From NCBI GenBank assembly GCA_903871875.1, contig CAIQIR010000060.1, forward strand, positions 33,839 to 97,838: a stretch of 64,000 nt of DNA, in the 5' to 3' direction. Position 1 is the stretch's first letter. Each line of letters opens with the position of its first letter. The DNA comes from an uncultured Schlesneria sp. Lineage in GTDB: Bacteria; Planctomycetota; Planctomycetia; Planctomycetales; Planctomycetaceae. The notes beneath the pieces are model-generated. The model searched no databases and was not told the DNA's origin. It saw only the letters and a program-made list of their open reading frames with translations. Positions 8,505 to 17,381 of the stretch are shown in pieces. A program made the translations under genes and the position numbers.

Positions 8505-10834
8505 TTGGACGTCTTTCGGCTGCTGTGAGCCCTTTGTTTCGCCCGATCACCGGCCTCGTCAGTTTCGTCATCACTGGCGTAATACACGCTGTCTTCGTCG
8601 GATCCGTAGCCATAATGGGAGGTGTAATTATAGGAGTTGTAGCTACTGTATCCTTGGCCGGATCCGTAACTGCTGTTCTTGCCGATGCCGTTGACGACGA
8701 CGCCCAGAGTGTTGGCTCCGAGAGACGCCAGCAGCTCTTTGGCCTTGGTCGCTTCGCCGCGAGTTCGTTTCGACAGACGAATTGTGAGCAGCACTCCATC
8801 AACTCGCGCGGCGACGGCGCTGGGATCGGTGACCGCCAGTAGCGGAGGTGTATCGATAATGACAAAGTCGTATTGCTCGCGAAGAATTTCCAATAACTCC
8901 TCGAATCGGCGAGACGTCAAAAGTTCACACGGATTACTGGGACGGGGGCCACAACCGAGCGCCCACAGGTTTTCAACTTCGGTGGCTTGAATCGCATCGG
9001 GAAGCTCGGCGTCACCGCTGATCACGGACGAGATTCCGATCGATCGATCTAACGCTAGCAGTTGATGGATTCTGGGGCGACGGAAATCGGCATCGATCAT
9101 CAGGACTTTTTTACCGGATTGAGCGATCGACACGGCCAAGTTCGCACTCAAGGTGGTCTTACCATCACCAGGGTTGGGACTGGTGACTTGGATCACTTTG
9201 TGTTGTTCACCTCGAGTGCTGAAATACAACGAGGTTCGAATTGCGCGGTATGACTCGGAGAGTGGTGATTTCGGTTTGAAGAAAGTCACCAGCATGGGGT
9301 CAAGTAGCGAGGTTGTGGTGAGGCCGGTCACTTTATGTTCGATTACAGGGACATGTCCGACGATGGGCAGACCCAGATAATCACTGACTTCTTCCGGACT
9401 TCGGAAGGTCTTGTCGTTGGCTTCAAAGAGATATCCCAGTCCAAATCCAATTGCTGCTCCGCAAATCGCTCCGATCAGTAATGATTGGCTGAAGACCGGG
9501 GAAATATGACCGCCGATGCCGGCTGGCGAGATGATGGCCGTTTTGTAGCCGCCATAGTCTTGCAGCAGATTGAGTTCATCCAGTCGCTTCACGACGCCTT
9601 GGTAAAGTGCCTCTGTCCGCACCAGTTCCTTCTGAAAATTCTCGTTTTTGACTTCATATACAGCGATGGATCGCGAGGCGTGTCGTTCGATTTCAAACAG
9701 CTCATCGAGTTCCATGATTTTCGATTCGATGCTGCTGATCTCGTGACGAATCGAATCGATGCAGACAGTCAGGAAATCGCCGCGGCTCTTTTTCTTGGGG
9801 CGTTCATCTTCAGGCATTTCGTTCAAATGAAAATCTTGCGTCAGCGAGATGCGCTTTTGCAGAGCCTTGACCTTGGGATGTTCTGGCCCCAGATCGAGCA
9901 GTAACAGTTGCTCATCAAGCATCAACTCGAAAATCTTGCTGGCGGGGGATTTGATGCCAGCCTCGGCCGCGCGGCTGTCCGGCTTCATTGCTTGGAGCAT
10001 CAGGGTGATCGCTTCGCGACTGCCACCTCGCGTCAACGCATCTTGAATGGATTGAAGCTCGGCCCGTCGTTCGGTGATCAGAATGAGTAGTTTCGCTCGG
10101 GCTTGCTCGATTTCACTCATTCGGTCCTTATGGACGTTCGTGGCTTTCTGCTCACCATGGAACAGCAACGGAGTGTCTTGTCGAAACTGCGTATATCGAT
10201 TTTCGATATCGATCAATTGCTTCATCAATGAATTGCGGGCATCTTCGATCAAATCCAGCACGTCTTTACTCACGTTTCGATGGGATTCGCCGAGAAAGTC
10301 CTGATAGCTTTCAATTACCGCGTCGAGAACGGCTTTGGTGGTCAGCGCGTCGGCGTCACGATAGGACAGATTCAGGATATTGGGATTTTCCACTCCGTTT
10401 TGCAGACCCGTTCGGGCCACAAGGCGAAAACCAATATGCGCGGCAGGGTTGTCCAGATTGGCGAGACTCGGCAAGTCTCGCAGACGTCGTTTGGACTGGT
10501 CGCTACCCGATCCGCTGTCCAATTCCTTATCTAAGGCTCGTTCCACCACCAGCGGACTGGCAATCAGCAGCGCGTGAGGTTGTTCGCGTTGATTTGGCGA
10601 ATAGGTCTCGGTTCCCTGAAAAGGGATGTTTTTGTTGTTGGATTCGTTTCGAACCAGCAAACTGCACGAAGACTGATATGTAGGTGGAGTTCGAAGGAAT
10701 TGCAGGTAACCCAGGGCCGCACCAACGGCTGTGGTGAAGCTAATCAGAACGATGTGCCGCAACACAAGGCTCCAGAGTTTCACCGCTCGCCCGCCTGCCG
10801 ATGGTTCTGCATTCAGTTCGCGATCAGTCACCAT
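8501..10834 (-). CDS. Wzc-type polysaccharide co-polymerase / tyrosine autokinase
   Basis: A 777-aa BY-kinase fusion. The N-terminal Wzz part has a transmembrane segment near residues 25-45, a long periplasmic coiled-coil region, and a second membrane helix near 450-470 preceded by the Pro/Gly-rich ISPAGIGGHISPVFSQSL. The cytosolic kinase has Walker A SPNPGDGKTTLSANLA, Walker A' VLMIDADFRRPRI and Walker B FVIIDTPPLLAV. The C-terminal tail carries nine Tyr within about 32 residues, a strong autophosphorylation cluster. Such proteins control chain length and export of capsules by cyclic Tyr phosphorylation. Unusually, the next genes encode an ABC (Wzm/Wzt) exporter. No Wzb-type phosphatase is seen in the window. 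ATG at 10834. Confidence 0.93.
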   Translation of the reverse strand: MVTDRELNAEPSAGGRAVKLWSLVLRHIVLISFTTAVGAALGYLQFLRTPPTYQSSCSLLVRNESNNKNIPFQGTETYSPNQREQPHALLIASPLVVERALDKELDSGSGSDQSKRRLRDLPSLANLDNPAAHIGFRLVARTGLQNGVENPNILNLSYRDADALTTKAVLDAVIESYQDFLGESHRNVSKDVLDLIEDARNSLMKQLIDIENRYTQFRQDTPLLFHGEQKATNVHKDRMSEIEQARAKLLILITERRAELQSIQDALTRGGSREAITLMLQAMKPDSRAAEAGIKSPASKIFELMLDEQLLLLDLGPEHPKVKALQKRISLTQDFHLNEMPEDERPKKKSRGDFLTVCIDSIRHEISSIESKIMELDELFEIERHASRSIAVYEVKNENFQKELVRTEALYQGVVKRLDELNLLQDYGGYKTAIISPAGIGGHISPVFSQSLLIGAICGAAIGFGLGYLFEANDKTFRSPEEVSDYLGLPIVGHVPVIEHKVTGLTTTSLLDPMLVTFFKPKSPLSESYRAIRTSLYFSTRGEQHKVIQVTSPNPGDGKTTLSANLAVSIAQSGKKVLMIDADFRRPRIHQLLALDRSIGISSVISGDAELPDAIQATEVENLWALGCGPRPSNPCELLTSRRFEELLEILREQYDFVIIDTPPLLAVTDPSAVAARVDGVLLTIRLSKRTRGEATKAKELLASLGANTLGVVVNGIGKNSSYGSGQGYSSYNSYNYTSHYGYGSDEDSVYYASDDETDEAGDRAKQRAHSSRKTSK

Positions 10835-10933
10835 GGAATGGTTCCTTCCTTGACGGTATTTCTCAATAGACTTCGATCAGTCAATCTGGGGGCGATTGCA
10901 CGACAGATCGAGAGAGGGCTTTTGTCGGGGGAG

Positions 10934-12016
10934 TCAGATTTCACGTGGACTATTGGAACTCTCTCTCGCCAACCGTTCATTGACGGCCAACTGACAGTCG
11001 GCTTCGACCATGAGGTGCGCAAGTTGGCAGAATGTCGTTTGCGGTTCCCAACCTAGAACATTCTTTGCTTTCGAATAATCGCCAAGCAGCAAATTGACTT
11101 CGCTTGGCCGATAATAGCGTTCATCGATCTCGACGTAATCCTGCCAGTTCAAATCGACACAGTCAAATGCCAATTCCAGGAACTCGCGAATGCTGTGGGT
11201 TTCGTTTGTGGCCACGACATAGTCGCTGGGCTGATCATGTTGAAGCATGAGCCACATTGCTTCGACATATTCCTTGGCATAGCCCCAATCGCGTTTGGCG
11301 TCGAGATTTCCCAGATACAGTTTGTCTTGCAGTCCTTCGCGAATTCGGCCGACGGCGCGCGTGATTTTACGAGTCACGAATGTTTCGCCGCGACGTGGGG
11401 ATTCATGATTGAACAGAATCCCGTTACACGCGAACAGACCGTATGCCTCGCGATAATTGACCGTCTGGTAGAAGGCAAACACTTTCGCACATGCATAGGG
11501 GCTACACGGGCGAAACACCGTCGTTTCTTTCTGTGGCACTTCCTGAACGTCGCCGAACATCTCGCTGGAAGACGCTTGATAGACGCGAACTGGCTTGTAT
11601 TTGTTCAACTGGCGAGCGGCCTCAAGGACTCGCAGGGCACCGGCCCCCGTGATGTCATGCGTGTAGAGAGGCGTATCGAACGAGACGCGCACGTGGCTTT
11701 GCGCGCCCAAATTGTAAATCTCGTCTGGTTCGACGTTTAGCACCAGATTCGTGATGCTTTGGCCGTCGGCTAAATCTCCGTAGTGAAGAAATAGCTTGGA
11801 GTTCGGTTCATGTGGATCCTGATAGATATGATCCAGGCGGGCGGTGTTAAAGCTGCTCGCTCGACGGACAATTCCATGAACCTCGTATCCTTTGGAAAGC
11901 AGTAATTCCGCCAGATAGGATCCGTCTTGACCGGTGATCCCCGTGATCAGTGCTCGACGAGGTGACGTCAAAATACTCTCCAGATCAAAAGTTGAAGCAT
12001 TTTCGCAAGAAGACAT
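10934..12016 (-). CDS. gmd: GDP-mannose 4,6-dehydratase
   Basis: A 360-aa short-chain dehydrogenase family enzyme that converts GDP-D-mannose to GDP-4-keto-6-deoxy-D-mannose. The NADP site is [19 protein letters not shown] (GxxGxxG), the family-specific arginine stretch [12 protein letters not shown] follows, and the catalytic Tyr-x3-Lys is in [12 protein letters not shown], then [17 protein letters not shown]. About 24 residues precede the Rossmann strand. ATG at 12016. The next gene upstream encodes the partner GDP-L-fucose synthase, so the pair supplies GDP-L-fucose for the glycan. Confidence 0.96.
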   Translation of the reverse strand: MSSCENASTFDLESILTSPRRALITGITGQDGSYLAELLLSKGYEVHGIVRRASSFNTARLDHIYQDPHEPNSKLFLHYGDLADGQSITNLVLNVEPDEIYNLGAQSHVRVSFDTPLYTHDITGAGALRVLEAARQLNKYKPVRVYQASSSEMFGDVQEVPQKETTVFRPCSPYACAKVFAFYQTVNYREAYGLFACNGILFNHESPRRGETFVTRKITRAVGRIREGLQDKLYLGNLDAKRDWGYAKEYVEAMWLMLQHDQPSDYVVATNETHSIREFLELAFDCVDLNWQDYVEIDERYYRPSEVNLLLGDYSKAKNVLGWEPQTTFCQLAHLMVEADCQLAVNERLARESSNSPREI

Positions 12017-12111
12017 GGCAGCAGGGAATCAGAGGAACAGTCAGACGCGCGATACGCAAATTGATCGCGGTTGCGTCGTCAATTTTCCAGTTCCATCTGC
12101 ATCCCATTTCC

Positions 12112-13098
12112 TCATGTGTACGATACCGACGAAGTCAATTGCCTCGACTGACAATTGTTTCGATACCAGTGAATTGTCTCCAGCAATCCCTCGTCTAGAC
12201 GGGTCTCGGCTGAGAAACCGAATTCTTTACGGGCTCGAGTAACATCCAGGCACCGACGCGGCTGACCATCTGGCTTCGTGGTATCCCAGCGAATCTCGCC
12301 TTCGAAACCGCCGAGTTTACAAATCAAGTCTACCAAATTGCGAATGGTAATTTCTTCGCCCGACCCCAGATTCACGGGGGCCGATTTGTCAAATTGTTCA
12401 GTGGCCAGCACAATTCCCCGCGCGGCATCACGGACAAAGAGGAACTCGCGTGAAGCCGTTCCGGTGCCCCAGACGTCGATAACGCTGGATTTCGTTTCCT
12501 TCGCTTCGATGACTTTCCGAATGAGGGCCGGAATGACGTGACTAGTGTCCAAATCGAAGTTATCACCTGGACCGAACAGATTGACCGGGAACAGTGTGAT
12601 CGCGTTCAGGCCGTACTGCTGTCGATAGGCTTGAGACTGCACCAGCAGCATTTTCTTGGCCAGACCGTACGGAGCGTTCGTTTCTTCGGGATAGCCGTTC
12701 CAGATTTCGTCCTCACGGAAAGGAACCGGAGTGAACTTGGGGTACGCACAGATTGTTCCAGTCGCCACAAATTTGGATGTTTTGTGACGCCGTGCGGCTT
12801 CGATCAACAGCAGGCCCATCATGGCATTATCGTAGAAGTAACGTCCCGGGTTTGCTCGATTGGCCCCGATCCCGCCGACGACAGCCGCCAGATGAATGAC
12901 GATGTCCGGACGTGTGTCGCAGAATAACTCTTCGACGGCCGCCGAATCGCGCAGATCGTATTCCGCACTTCGGGGGACAAAGATCGCCGCCGGTGATCTG
13001 GATTCGAGTTCTCGGCAGACGTGCCTTCCCAAGAATCCGGCGCCCCCTGTGACGACGATCCGTTTATCCAGCAATGTCTCCATTCGGTTTCCATCCAT
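12112..13098 (-). CDS. fcl: GDP-L-fucose synthase
   Basis: A 328-aa epimerase/reductase that turns GDP-4-keto-6-deoxymannose into GDP-L-fucose. It has the NADP motif [12 protein letters not shown], the family stretch [17 protein letters not shown], the catalytic region APYGLAKKM (Tyr-x3-Lys) and the conserved [10 protein letters not shown]. The ATG at 13098 is used; a second ATG five codons in would also preserve the Rossmann strand. With gmd immediately downstream it forms a standard fucose-precursor pair, placed here before the kinase/export genes. Confidence 0.95.
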   Translation of the reverse strand: MDGNRMETLLDKRIVVTGGAGFLGRHVCRELESRSPAAIFVPRSAEYDLRDSAAVEELFCDTRPDIVIHLAAVVGGIGANRANPGRYFYDNAMMGLLLIEAARRHKTSKFVATGTICAYPKFTPVPFREDEIWNGYPEETNAPYGLAKKMLLVQSQAYRQQYGLNAITLFPVNLFGPGDNFDLDTSHVIPALIRKVIEAKETKSSVIDVWGTGTASREFLFVRDAARGIVLATEQFDKSAPVNLGSGEEITIRNLVDLICKLGGFEGEIRWDTTKPDGQPRRCLDVTRARKEFGFSAETRLDEGLLETIHWYRNNCQSRQLTSSVSYT

Positions 13099-13170
13099 TT
13101 TTTGATTCTGGCGAATAAGTCGCGCTTTCTCAGCCGCCGACTACCATTCCGGTGTTCATCACCAACTCTG

Positions 13171-14469
13171 TCAAGAGGCGGTGGTCGTCGGCTCAGCAGC
13201 TCTGAATTCACAAGGTTTTACGGCATGTCTATCAATGCCGGCTCCGCGAAGTAGTTCGGCAAACCTTGTCGTCTGATGTTTTCGATCGTACTGCGCGACC
13301 GCTATCGATCGAGCCCGCAGTCCCATTGCTTGCAGTTCGCTACGATGTTCGGCACACCACCGAAGCTTTGCGGCTAAGGCAGGCGGATCTTCCGGAGAGA
13401 TCGCGAATCCGATCTCCTGTTCCCGAATCAATCGAGCCAGTTCTGAATCCTCGGCCGTGATGGCCAATACCGGCGTTCCAGACGCCAGAATTCCATAAAG
13501 TTTACTGGGCATCAAACAATGATGAACTTGGGGATGCATGGAAATCAAATGCAGATCGGCGGCGCTCAAACTTTGTGCCAGTTCATCGCGAGGCTGATAG
13601 GGCAGAAAGCGAGTATTTTTCAGCCGTAATCGAGCGGCCTGGGTTTCCAAGTCGCGTCGCGTCGCTCCGTCACCGACCAACAGAATTTCAATCTCAGGTC
13701 GATCATGAATGAGAGCGGCGGCATTCAGGACATTGTCCAAATACTGTGACAGGCCCATATTGCCAGAATGCATGACGACGAATCGATCTTGAAGGCCTTC
13801 TCGATCGCGCAGTGCGTTTTGTTCCTTCACAGGAAAGACCGACGTAGTATCGACCCAATTTTCGACACAGCCAATTCGCGAGGAGTCCAATCCCCATTCC
13901 ACCAAACGTGCTTTCATGTCCCCACTCAGCACGATAATCGCATCGGCATGGCGATAGGCCAGCGTCAGCCGCCATCTCAGAAACCTCGTCAGCCATCCCT
14001 CACGAACTTTCCCCAAAACGACGGCCACGTCGGGATAAAGGTCCTGCAAATAGACGATCAAGCGACAGCGGTACCACCATTTCAGCCACCTTCCGAGCAG
14101 CGGCAGCATGAACGGATCTGTTTCAACGACGACGACGTCGGCACGCGGCAATCGGAAGGCTCGCACGGTCGCGGCCACAAGAAAGCCGATCAGATTAATC
14201 GCTCGTCCTACGAGCCGGCGTTTTCCCCACTGCGGATGTCGAACGCGTTCGATGGTCACTCCATTGTGACATTCCTGCGTGTGCTGACTGAATTTCTCGT
14301 TCTTGGGATTATGATTCGGTTGTCCGACAAGAACGGTGACTTCGAACTGACCGGCCAAATCCTCGCAAAGTTCGGTCAACAATTGTCCCGTCGCTTCCGC
14401 GTCGGGCCAATAGGACCGATTCAGAAACATGACGCGGAGCGACCGCCCCTGCAAATTTTCTTGATCCAC
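13171..14469 (-). CDS. Glycosyltransferase family 4 (WcaI/WbuB-like)
   Basis: A 432-aa GT-B enzyme. It starts with the strand SLRVMFLNRSYWPDAEATGQLLTEL, written here in part, typical of WcaI-type putative fucosyl or amino-sugar transferases, and has the donor-side VMHSGNMGLSQYLDNVL, ILLVGDGATR and the C-terminal MPSKLYGILASGTPVLAI with the retaining-GT glutamate region degenerate. The start is a GTG at 14469; the first ATG, 13 codons in, would remove the first strand, so GTG is favoured. A hydrophobic stretch around 93-110 may touch the membrane. Its neighbours Fcl and Gmd suggest that fucose is one possible donor (inference). Confidence 0.88.
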   Translation of the reverse strand: MDQENLQGRSLRVMFLNRSYWPDAEATGQLLTELCEDLAGQFEVTVLVGQPNHNPKNEKFSQHTQECHNGVTIERVRHPQWGKRRLVGRAINLIGFLVAATVRAFRLPRADVVVVETDPFMLPLLGRWLKWWYRCRLIVYLQDLYPDVAVVLGKVREGWLTRFLRWRLTLAYRHADAIIVLSGDMKARLVEWGLDSSRIGCVENWVDTTSVFPVKEQNALRDREGLQDRFVVMHSGNMGLSQYLDNVLNAAALIHDRPEIEILLVGDGATRRDLETQAARLRLKNTRFLPYQPRDELAQSLSAADLHLISMHPQVHHCLMPSKLYGILASGTPVLAITAEDSELARLIREQEIGFAISPEDPPALAAKLRWCAEHRSELQAMGLRARSIAVAQYDRKHQTTRFAELLRGAGIDRHAVKPCEFRAAEPTTTAS

Positions 14470-14526
14470 CTTAATTTCGATTGTCCCGTTGAATATTCCG
14501 AGCCATCGCGCTCATTGACAAACAGA

Positions 14527-15090
14527 TCAGCTCAGTGACTCGACTTCGCAGTCTTCCAGCTTCACCAACGCACCTTGTTGTAGAAAGTTGACGGCCACAA
14601 ACAGGTAGCTGGCGCTTTGGCGTTTCAGGATCACGCCTTCAACACCGATCAGCGGTCCCGATTTAATCCGTACTTTGCAGCCTGGTTGAAGTTTGGCCTC
14701 GACGGAGAGCGGTGAACCAAGTTGGATCAGTCGCTGGATCTGGCGTAAGTCATGGGTCAGTTCTGGCCCATTTTTGACTTCAATTGTTTTGGTAATCAGA
14801 TTGGTCTTCAAGGCACGATAGCGGTTAAAGCCATCGCTGTGCATGAAGAGATAATTCGTGAAGAGCGGCAGGTAAGACGTCCTGAGACGGCCTGCTGGTG
14901 AGCGAAAGCGGTGGGGAACGATCGGGCAATAAAACGAAATATCGAGCGCGATCAAGCTGCGCATCAATTGCTTTTCTTGACGGGATCTCGTGTACACGGT
15001 CCACCAGCGATTCTCTTCATCCTGTTCCAAGTCATCCCGATCGAGAAGATCCTCGGGATAAACATCTGCTTCGGCAGCAAGGATTGGCAT
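14527..15090 (-). CDS. NusG-like transcription antiterminator (RfaH/UpxY/LoaP type)
   Basis: A 187-aa NusG paralogue. After a 25-residue acidic lead, the NGN domain starts at RWWTVYTRSRQEKQ and contains ISFYCPIVPHRFRSPAGR and YLPLFTNYLFMHSD, matching the long-form NGN core of RfaH/UpxY-type factors. The C-terminal KOW domain shows GCKVRIKSGPLIGVEGVI. Such specialised NusG proteins load on RNA polymerase at a leader element and prevent premature termination in long polysaccharide operons. The gene precedes eleven complete downstream locus genes and follows a 498-bp non-coding gap, the expected arrangement. The ATG at 15090 is used; an in-frame GTG at 15150 would add 20 residues. Confidence 0.9.
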   Translation of the reverse strand: MPILAAEADVYPEDLLDRDDLEQDEENRWWTVYTRSRQEKQLMRSLIALDISFYCPIVPHRFRSPAGRLRTSYLPLFTNYLFMHSDGFNRYRALKTNLITKTIEVKNGPELTHDLRQIQRLIQLGSPLSVEAKLQPGCKVRIKSGPLIGVEGVILKRQSASYLFVAVNFLQQGALVKLEDCEVESLS

Positions 15091-15588
15091 TTCGCGAGTC
15101 GATCTGTTCAGATGATGAACGATAAAGAACGCAGCGCGGACTCCGTCCACTTGGGTGACACACCCGAATTACGATTTCCACAGAAATCGTGGTATGGCCT
15201 CGACTTTTTCTTCGGATTGACTCGTGTCTCCGGCGGAGGTTTTCCGCCGCCGAATTCCCCCAAACCGGTGATCCAGCGTGAGGTAATTTATTCTACTATG
15301 GACACCATTTTAAGGGTTGCCATTTCGATTCATTGCTCAATTAATTTAGGGAATTCCGGGGTCTCATGGCGACCGTACGGGTTATTTGGCGTCCTTCAAC
15401 GGACCTCCTCCCGACGGAGTTTTCGTTGCAAGTGGAACCATCAGACCCCGCCTGAGGTTGTGACTTTTGCCCTAGGATCGAATTCGAACACGACCCCGAA
15501 TCTGTGGCTGAATTAAGCCCAGAGATTCAAACAGGCAACAGCCAAGGACGTCGAGAAGTGCCCCCGGCTGGTTATTTACCGCTGGCTG
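15091..15588 (-). promoter_or_regulatory. 498-bp non-coding leader before the antiterminator gene
   Basis: No credible gene lies between the WecA-type gene stop (15589) and the antiterminator start (15090). Visible features are an AT-rich patch at about 15280-15345, a GC-rich inverted repeat at 15231-15249, and further small stem candidates such as GTCC TTCAAC GGAC near 15391. I cannot identify a confident -35/-10 pair. The length, hairpins and position ahead of a NusG-type gene make this the likely promoter and untranslated leader for the downstream polysaccharide genes (inference). I do not see an exact match to the enterobacterial ops/JUMPstart sequence. Confidence 0.4.
15231..15249. other. 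GC-rich hairpin in the EPS leader
   Basis: CGGCGGA GGTTT TCCGCCG forms a 7-bp stem with a 5-nt loop, about 140 bp upstream of the antiterminator start. On the minus (transcript) strand no U-tract follows, so it is a leader hairpin rather than an obvious terminator. It is a candidate pause or loading element for the NusG-like factor. Confidence 0.4.
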
Positions 15589-17139
15589 CTACCCCGCATT
15601 CGACTCGATCATCGTCGCGGAGACTTCCTGAGCACGTGGCCCCTGGATTGAGCTTAAATGGATCTGATCACTCAGATGCATCTGGTCACTCAGCAGACTG
15701 GAAATCTGCATTTCAAATGGTTTCAGCCCTGCGATCAGTTCACCCATCCAACTGCAAATCGAACCTTCCGTCGATCGGCCGGAAATTCGGAGTCGACCCA
15801 CAGTGATCCGCCCCGCGATCAAGGGAATATCGGTCGTCCACTGTTGCCGTTCCGGTCCTCGGTCGCGGCGATTCCAATTTACATGATATTCCTCGTTGAG
15901 CGCGGGGAGATTCACATTCAATTGAACCGCGCACAGGTCAAAACGTTCTGCGTATTCCGTTAGTGTTTCCCAAAGTTCTTCCCAATCGCGCGTGCCCGTC
16001 AGTCGAGAATGCACCGGCGAGGATGTCGCACCAGTAACCTTGTTGGAATTAGGGAGTAACGTCGAAATAAGTGATTTAATCTTACCGCCCAGCAGCAGGC
16101 ATTCCGCATAACCGAACAGGCGAGTGACCACCAATGTACCGAACACCGCAACCGCGCTGATGAACGCCATCCATTCGTTTTGTCGAGCCACGCTGACCAA
16201 GGCACCGAGCGCGGTTACGGCACAAAATGAACCGATCCAAAACAGAGTCATCTGGCCACTGAGGCCGCAGCGCAATAGGCAGTGATGAAGGTGGCCTCGA
16301 TCTGTTTCGTAGATGCTGCGACCAGTCAATTTCCGCCGGATAATGGCCATGCCGACATCCAGAATCGGAATCGACCAAATTACTGTTGGGGCCATCAAGG
16401 CGACGGTTGCCGAGCCCTTGAACGAACTTCGAATTGCCAGCGCTCCCAACAACAGTCCAATCAACATACTGCCCGCGTCGCCCAGATAGATCGATGCCGG
16501 AGGAAGATTGTAAATCAGAAAGCCCAGGATGGCACCGCAAAGTGCCAATGCCATGATGGCGTCGGCTTCGTGGGCGGTCATCAGCGCCATTCCGGCAATC
16601 GCTAGGCACAGAATTGCACCAACGCTTCCCGCCAATCCGTCCAGCCCATCAATCAAATTCAGTGCGTTGATGGCACCGAGCAACCAGAACATCGTGAATG
16701 GATATGCCAGTAGTCCGAGTTCAATACTCCAGCCAAAGACCTGGACGTGTCTTACGACCAGGCCCGAACCTAATAGGATTGAGACTGCCAGAATTTGGCC
16801 TAACAGCTTGTGGCGACCCCGCAGGTGATAACGATCATCAAGCAGCCCGACTCCCACGATGAAAAATGACGCGACAGCCAATCCCAGGAAAAATGATGTG
16901 GGAGTCTGATTGAACACCCCTCTCAATATCGGAAAGGCAAAAATCGCCCCAATCAAACTCAAAAACGTGGCGATCAGGACGGCCACTCCACCACCCAACG
17001 CGATGGGTTGCGAGTGCAATTTACGTCGACCGTCTGGGCGATCGACAAATCCGGTTTGGAGCGCAACCCGTTGTACCAGCGGAGTCAGAACGCTCCCGCA
17101 AAGGTAACCGATCAACGGGACCAGAAAGAATTCGAGCAT
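15589..17139 (-). CDS. WecA/MraY-family undecaprenyl-phosphate sugar-1-phosphate transferase with C-terminal extension
   Basis: A 516-aa protein. The first ~345 residues are a polytopic PNPT enzyme: DDRYHLRGRHKLLGQ on a cytosolic loop, the signature NLIDGLDGLAGSVG, and YNLPPASIYLGDAGSM with catalytic and Mg-binding aspartates. The RGHLHHCLL segment matches the WecA-type HIHH loop. It should transfer a sugar-1-phosphate (often GlcNAc-1-P) to undecaprenyl phosphate, starting repeat-unit assembly. About 170 residues follow as a soluble, probably cytosolic extension without a recognised domain, ending with a short tandem motif (DQMHLSDQIHLSS). Family members usually have 320-380 aa. ATG at 17139. 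Confidence 0.9.
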   Translation of the reverse strand: MLEFFLVPLIGYLCGSVLTPLVQRVALQTGFVDRPDGRRKLHSQPIALGGGVAVLIATFLSLIGAIFAFPILRGVFNQTPTSFFLGLAVASFFIVGVGLLDDRYHLRGRHKLLGQILAVSILLGSGLVVRHVQVFGWSIELGLLAYPFTMFWLLGAINALNLIDGLDGLAGSVGAILCLAIAGMALMTAHEADAIMALALCGAILGFLIYNLPPASIYLGDAGSMLIGLLLGALAIRSSFKGSATVALMAPTVIWSIPILDVGMAIIRRKLTGRSIYETDRGHLHHCLLRCGLSGQMTLFWIGSFCAVTALGALVSVARQNEWMAFISAVAVFGTLVVTRLFGYAECLLLGGKIKSLISTLLPNSNKVTGATSSPVHSRLTGTRDWEELWETLTEYAERFDLCAVQLNVNLPALNEEYHVNWNRRDRGPERQQWTTDIPLIAGRITVGRLRISGRSTEGSICSWMGELIAGLKPFEMQISSLLSDQMHLSDQIHLSSIQGPRAQEVSATMIESNAG

Positions 17140-17381
17140 CGTGCGTAACCAATCTGCTGAATGAATCGCCAGGATGAATTGCGTGAATGACTATGACCCG
17201 GATTTGGTCACATTTTTAAGGATGATTTGTTAATTTCGTGACAATCTCTCGATGAGGTTTCTGTGAAGATGATTTGGATTTTCCCATATATGGCCACCCA
17301 TTAAACTGAAGCATGATGCCAAGTCGCAACGCTTCGGCAACATGAAGTTGCTTTCGTCGCACACCCGACAACCGGCCTTTG

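Noticed and set aside
8459..8842. Hydrophobic 127-codon plus-strand frame
   Set aside because: Opposite the Tyr/Gly-rich end of the Wzc gene; hydrophobicity results from the complementary codons.
15091..15588. Enterobacterial ops/JUMPstart element in the EPS leader
   Set aside because: No stretch resembling GGCGGTAGCG-type ops was found on the transcribed strand.
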